From contig CAIXFP010000475.1 of assembly GCA_903918705.1 (NCBI GenBank), positions 1-7,495 of the forward strand: a stretch of 7,495 bases of DNA. Reading direction: 5' to 3'. Both the position numbers and the translations under genes were made by a program. This document shows positions 5,433 to 7,495 of this stretch, piece by piece. How positions within the stretch are numbered: the stretch's first letter is position 1; each line of letters opens with the position of its first letter. The notes below the pieces were generated by a model. That model searched no databases and was not told where the DNA came from. It worked only from the letters and a program-made list of their open reading frames with translations. Origin of the DNA: an uncultured Pseudomonadota bacterium (GTDB lineage: Bacteria; Pseudomonadota; Gammaproteobacteria; Burkholderiales; Thiobacillaceae).

Positions 5433-7262
5433 ATGAATACGCTGTTGCGGTCCTTGTTGCTGCTGACCTTGGCGCAGGCCACGGTCCAGGCGGCCGAACC
5501 ACGTTTGCCGCCGGGGCTCGCTTCCCCGGCCACCCTGAAGTCGGTGCCGGCCACCGCGGCCAGCAAGATGCCGGTGATCGAGAAATTCGTGACCGACACG
5601 CCGCGCATCGCAGCCGGCGCCAACGTGCATCTCACCTGGGTCATCACCGGCCAGTGGGACAGCGCCGAGATCGCCCCGGCCAACTATCGCATCGCCAGGC
5701 CCAGCGGCGACGGCGGTTTCCCCCTCCTGAACGGCGCGGACCTGGTGCTCAAGGTGCGCAACCGCTACGGCGAGGCGCAGAAGTCGGTCCACGTGGCCGT
5801 GGCCAGCCCGGCGTCGCCCACCTACAAGGACAGGGACCCCAGCATCCTGGGGGCGACGCCGCTCACGACCTTCGCGGCCCAGGGCGCGCTGCTCAACTGG
5901 TACGTGAAAAACTGGCAGAAGGATGTGGCGGACAACTTCGGGACCGTCTACCACTTCGTTTCCGCCGAGATCCAGCCGGACGTGGGTCCGCTCAACGCCG
6001 CCACGGGCACCGTCCTGGTGAAGCCGCAGAAGGACACCGCCTACACCCTCAAGGTCAACCGGCGGGTCCACACGCTGCAACAGGGCGATGTCGTGGTCGC
6101 TTATGAGCAGCCCGGCATCAAGTTGCACCTGATCGACAACGACGTACCGGCGGAGACCAGGCCACACATCGACGCGTTCGTGGTTTCCGGCCCCCTGGGC
6201 AGCGCCGGCGGCGGCGATGCGGGCCTGATCAGCCAGGGCATGATGCCGCGCCAGTACGTCATCAACATCGCCCGGGGCCAGGAGGCCAGCCTCAACTGGG
6301 ATATCAGCTACAGCCGCTTCGACAGCGCCGACCTGCAGCCCGGCATCGGCCAGGTGGGCAGCCGCGGCACCGTGGTGGTGAAGCCCGTCGCTTCCACGGT
6401 CTACACCTTCAGGGTCGCCAACAAGGCGGGGGTGGACAGCAAGGCGGTGGAGGTGGACGTGGGGACGGCGCCGCGCATCGCCCAGTTCAACTGTGTCGGC
6501 TACAAGACCATCGACGGCGTCAGCTACTTCAAGCCGGGTGGCAGCGCCGAACTGCGCTGGAGCGTGGACTACGGCTGGGACAAGATCGAGATCTCGCCCA
6601 TCGGCTACGCCAAGGTGCGCAAGGCCGGCGATCCGGCCAACGCCGACAATGCCGCCACCGGCGTGCTGCCCGCAGGCCTCACCGCCTACACCATGACGGT
6701 CAGCAATGCCTTTGGCGCGGCCACCAGTACCTGCCAGATGGCCCCCCTGCCGACGACCGTCATCGGCCGATTCGACGTGGCGCCGAACCGCATCGTCAAG
6801 GGCCAGGGTGCGACCTTGAACTGGGCCGTCTCCGGGCTCGCCGGCTACACCCAGGTGGACATCCAGCCCAAGCCTGCCAACCTGCCGGCGCGGCCTCCCC
6901 TCAGCGGCAGCGTCCAGCTTGCGCCGGACTCCAGCCAGGACCTGAAGCTCACCGCCTACGGCCTGGACGCCACCGCGACCGCCAATGCCCGGGTGGAGGT
7001 GCTGCCACCGGCTCCGGTGATCACCGCCGTGGCGCCGGCAGCGGGCAAACCGGGCAGTGAGATCGTCATCACCGGCGCGAATTTCTACGATCCCGAAACC
7101 AGCCAGACGAACGTGATGGTCAACGGCAAACTCGCCCGCGTGACTTCCCTGATGCCGACCAGCATCCACGCCATCGTTCCCCTGGATGCCGCGACCGGGC
7201 CGGTGACCGTGCAAAACCGCGGCGGCAGCGCCGCCAGTCCCGCCCTGTTCACCGTGCAATGA
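5433..7262 (+). CDS. Exported multidomain Ig-like protein with C-terminal IPT/TIG domain
   Basis: A 609-residue protein with a Sec-type signal peptide (MNTLLRSLLLLTLAQATVQA, probable cut after residue 20), so it is probably periplasmic or surface-exposed. The start at 5433 is set by AAGGGG five bases upstream; the frame opens earlier at 5346, but the signal peptide begins here. The mature part looks like about five divergent Ig-like beta domains, near 47-125, 130-228, 244-344, 347-438 and 442-525. Their recurring pattern is a start with Phe/Ala, G-x-x-x-x-L-x-W, I/L-x-P, V-x-P and tYT-x-x-V-x-N, e.g. GANVHLTW, GQEASLNW, GSAELRW and GQGATLNW. Residues 527-609 form an IPT/TIG domain (PVITAVAPAAGKPGSEIVITGANF). 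The only mature cysteines, C354 and C434, lie near the two ends of repeat four and could form a disulphide. There are no catalytic motifs, LPXTG or visible C-terminal anchor. The role is unknown; adhesion or a structural or binding role in the envelope is plausible. Confidence 0.85.
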   Translation: MNTLLRSLLLLTLAQATVQAAEPRLPPGLASPATLKSVPATAASKMPVIEKFVTDTPRIAAGANVHLTWVITGQWDSAEIAPANYRIARPSGDGGFPLLNGADLVLKVRNRYGEAQKSVHVAVASPASPTYKDRDPSILGATPLTTFAAQGALLNWYVKNWQKDVADNFGTVYHFVSAEIQPDVGPLNAATGTVLVKPQKDTAYTLKVNRRVHTLQQGDVVVAYEQPGIKLHLIDNDVPAETRPHIDAFVVSGPLGSAGGGDAGLISQGMMPRQYVINIARGQEASLNWDISYSRFDSADLQPGIGQVGSRGTVVVKPVASTVYTFRVANKAGVDSKAVEVDVGTAPRIAQFNCVGYKTIDGVSYFKPGGSAELRWSVDYGWDKIEISPIGYAKVRKAGDPANADNAATGVLPAGLTAYTMTVSNAFGAATSTCQMAPLPTTVIGRFDVAPNRIVKGQGATLNWAVSGLAGYTQVDIQPKPANLPARPPLSGSVQLAPDSSQDLKLTAYGLDATATANARVEVLPPAPVITAVAPAAGKPGSEIVITGANFYDPETSQTNVMVNGKLARVTSLMPTSIHAIVPLDAATGPVTVQNRGGSAASPALFTVQ

Positions 7263-7275
7263 ACCTCGCCGACAT

Positions 7276-7297
7276 GGCTGCCAGCGCGCTGGCAGCC
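7276..7297 (+). terminator. 22-base perfect palindrome after the Ig-like gene, possible terminator or processing hairpin
   Basis: An exact inverted repeat with arms GGCTGCCAGCG and CGCTGGCAGCC begins 14 bases after the stop codon. No U-tract follows directly; the nearest T run (7321-7325) is 23 bases further on, after a short GGGGCCCC stretch. It is therefore not a textbook intrinsic terminator. It could give partial termination or protect the upstream mRNA while the next gene is still read. Confidence 0.5.
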
Positions 7298-7354
7298 TGA
7301 TCGACCCGGGGCCCCCCACATTTTTCAACGCTTTTCTAGAAAGGGTAGTCGACC

Positions 7355-7495
7355 ATGCTCAAGCTCATCCAATCGCTGCTGACCGTTCCCCTGCTGTTCC
7401 TCGCGGCCGCACCGGCCTGGTCGGCCGGCAGCGACGAACTCTGGGATATGACCTTCGCCATGGACATGGGCGGCATGACCATGCCCAGTCCCACC
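7355..7495 (+). CDS. DUF3617-type exported protein, N-terminal part (3' truncated)
   Basis: The first 47 residues are present; the gene runs off the right edge. AAAGGG lies about 9 bases before the ATG. A signal peptide is clear (MLKLIQSLLTVPLLFLAAAP followed by AWSA, probable cut after residue 24). The mature start, GSDELWDMTFAMDMGGMTMP, matches the opening of DUF3617 proteins, which have a short 'E-L-W-e-v-t-x-x-m-e-m-x-G-M-x-M-P' motif just after the signal peptide, usually followed by a conserved cysteine region not visible here. DUF3617 proteins are small exported proteins of unknown function, common in betaproteobacteria. The gene has the same orientation as the Ig-like gene 92 bases upstream and may be co-transcribed with it. 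Confidence 0.75.
   Translation, partial: MLKLIQSLLTVPLLFLAAAPAWSAGSDELWDMTFAMDMGGMTMPSPT

Noticed and set aside
5403..7328. 641-residue open frame on the minus strand, antisense to the Ig-like gene
   Set aside because: Its product is dominated by Gly, Arg, His, Val and Ala with no domain pattern. The plus strand has a signal peptide, a ribosome site and recognisable domains; this is a GC-driven shadow frame.

Overview
The window is a GC-rich chromosomal stretch from a proteobacterium. Gene content and order (scpA-scpB-rluB in one block, secreted DUF3617-type and Ig-like proteins, an IS4-type element) fit a betaproteobacterium best, possibly Rhodocyclales-like; this placement is inferred from gene style, not from a marker gene. 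No rRNA, tRNA or CRISPR array was seen.

Layout: (1) bases 1-281 hold the 3' end of a membrane protein resembling the TM-helix relatives of mechanosensitive channels, read rightward and followed by a strong hairpin at 308-344. (2) About 180 non-coding bases contain a second hairpin (449-474) resembling dispersed proteobacterial palindromes. (3) A leftward housekeeping block, scpA (2997 to 2161), scpB (2177 to 1596) and rluB (1510 to 527), encodes the two non-SMC condensin subunits and a 23S rRNA pseudouridine synthase. (4) After 291 bases without a convincing gene comes a rightward 168-residue cytosolic protein with a HEPN-like C-terminal segment in which the expected histidine appears to be alanine. 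(5) Bases 3854-5211 are a complete but dead IS4-family insertion sequence with perfect 17-bp terminal inverted repeats. Its transposase gene has an in-frame amber codon, a C-terminal frameshift, no ordinary start, and a methionine where the YREK lysine is expected. (6) A 221-base leader region with a candidate -10 box and a 14-bp palindrome precedes a 609-residue exported protein made of about five Ig-like repeats and a C-terminal IPT/TIG domain. (7) A 22-base perfect palindrome separates it from the start of an exported DUF3617-type protein that runs off the right edge.

How the genes relate: scpA/scpB/rluB look co-transcribed, with scpA and scpB overlapping by 17 bases. The Ig-like protein and the DUF3617-type protein both carry signal peptides, lie in the same orientation 92 bases apart, and may be a co-expressed envelope pair of unknown function. 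The IS separates the housekeeping side from this envelope side and interrupts no recognisable gene. I see no defence system or other complete novel machine; the least-described parts are the Ig-like/DUF3617 pair and the HEPN-like protein.
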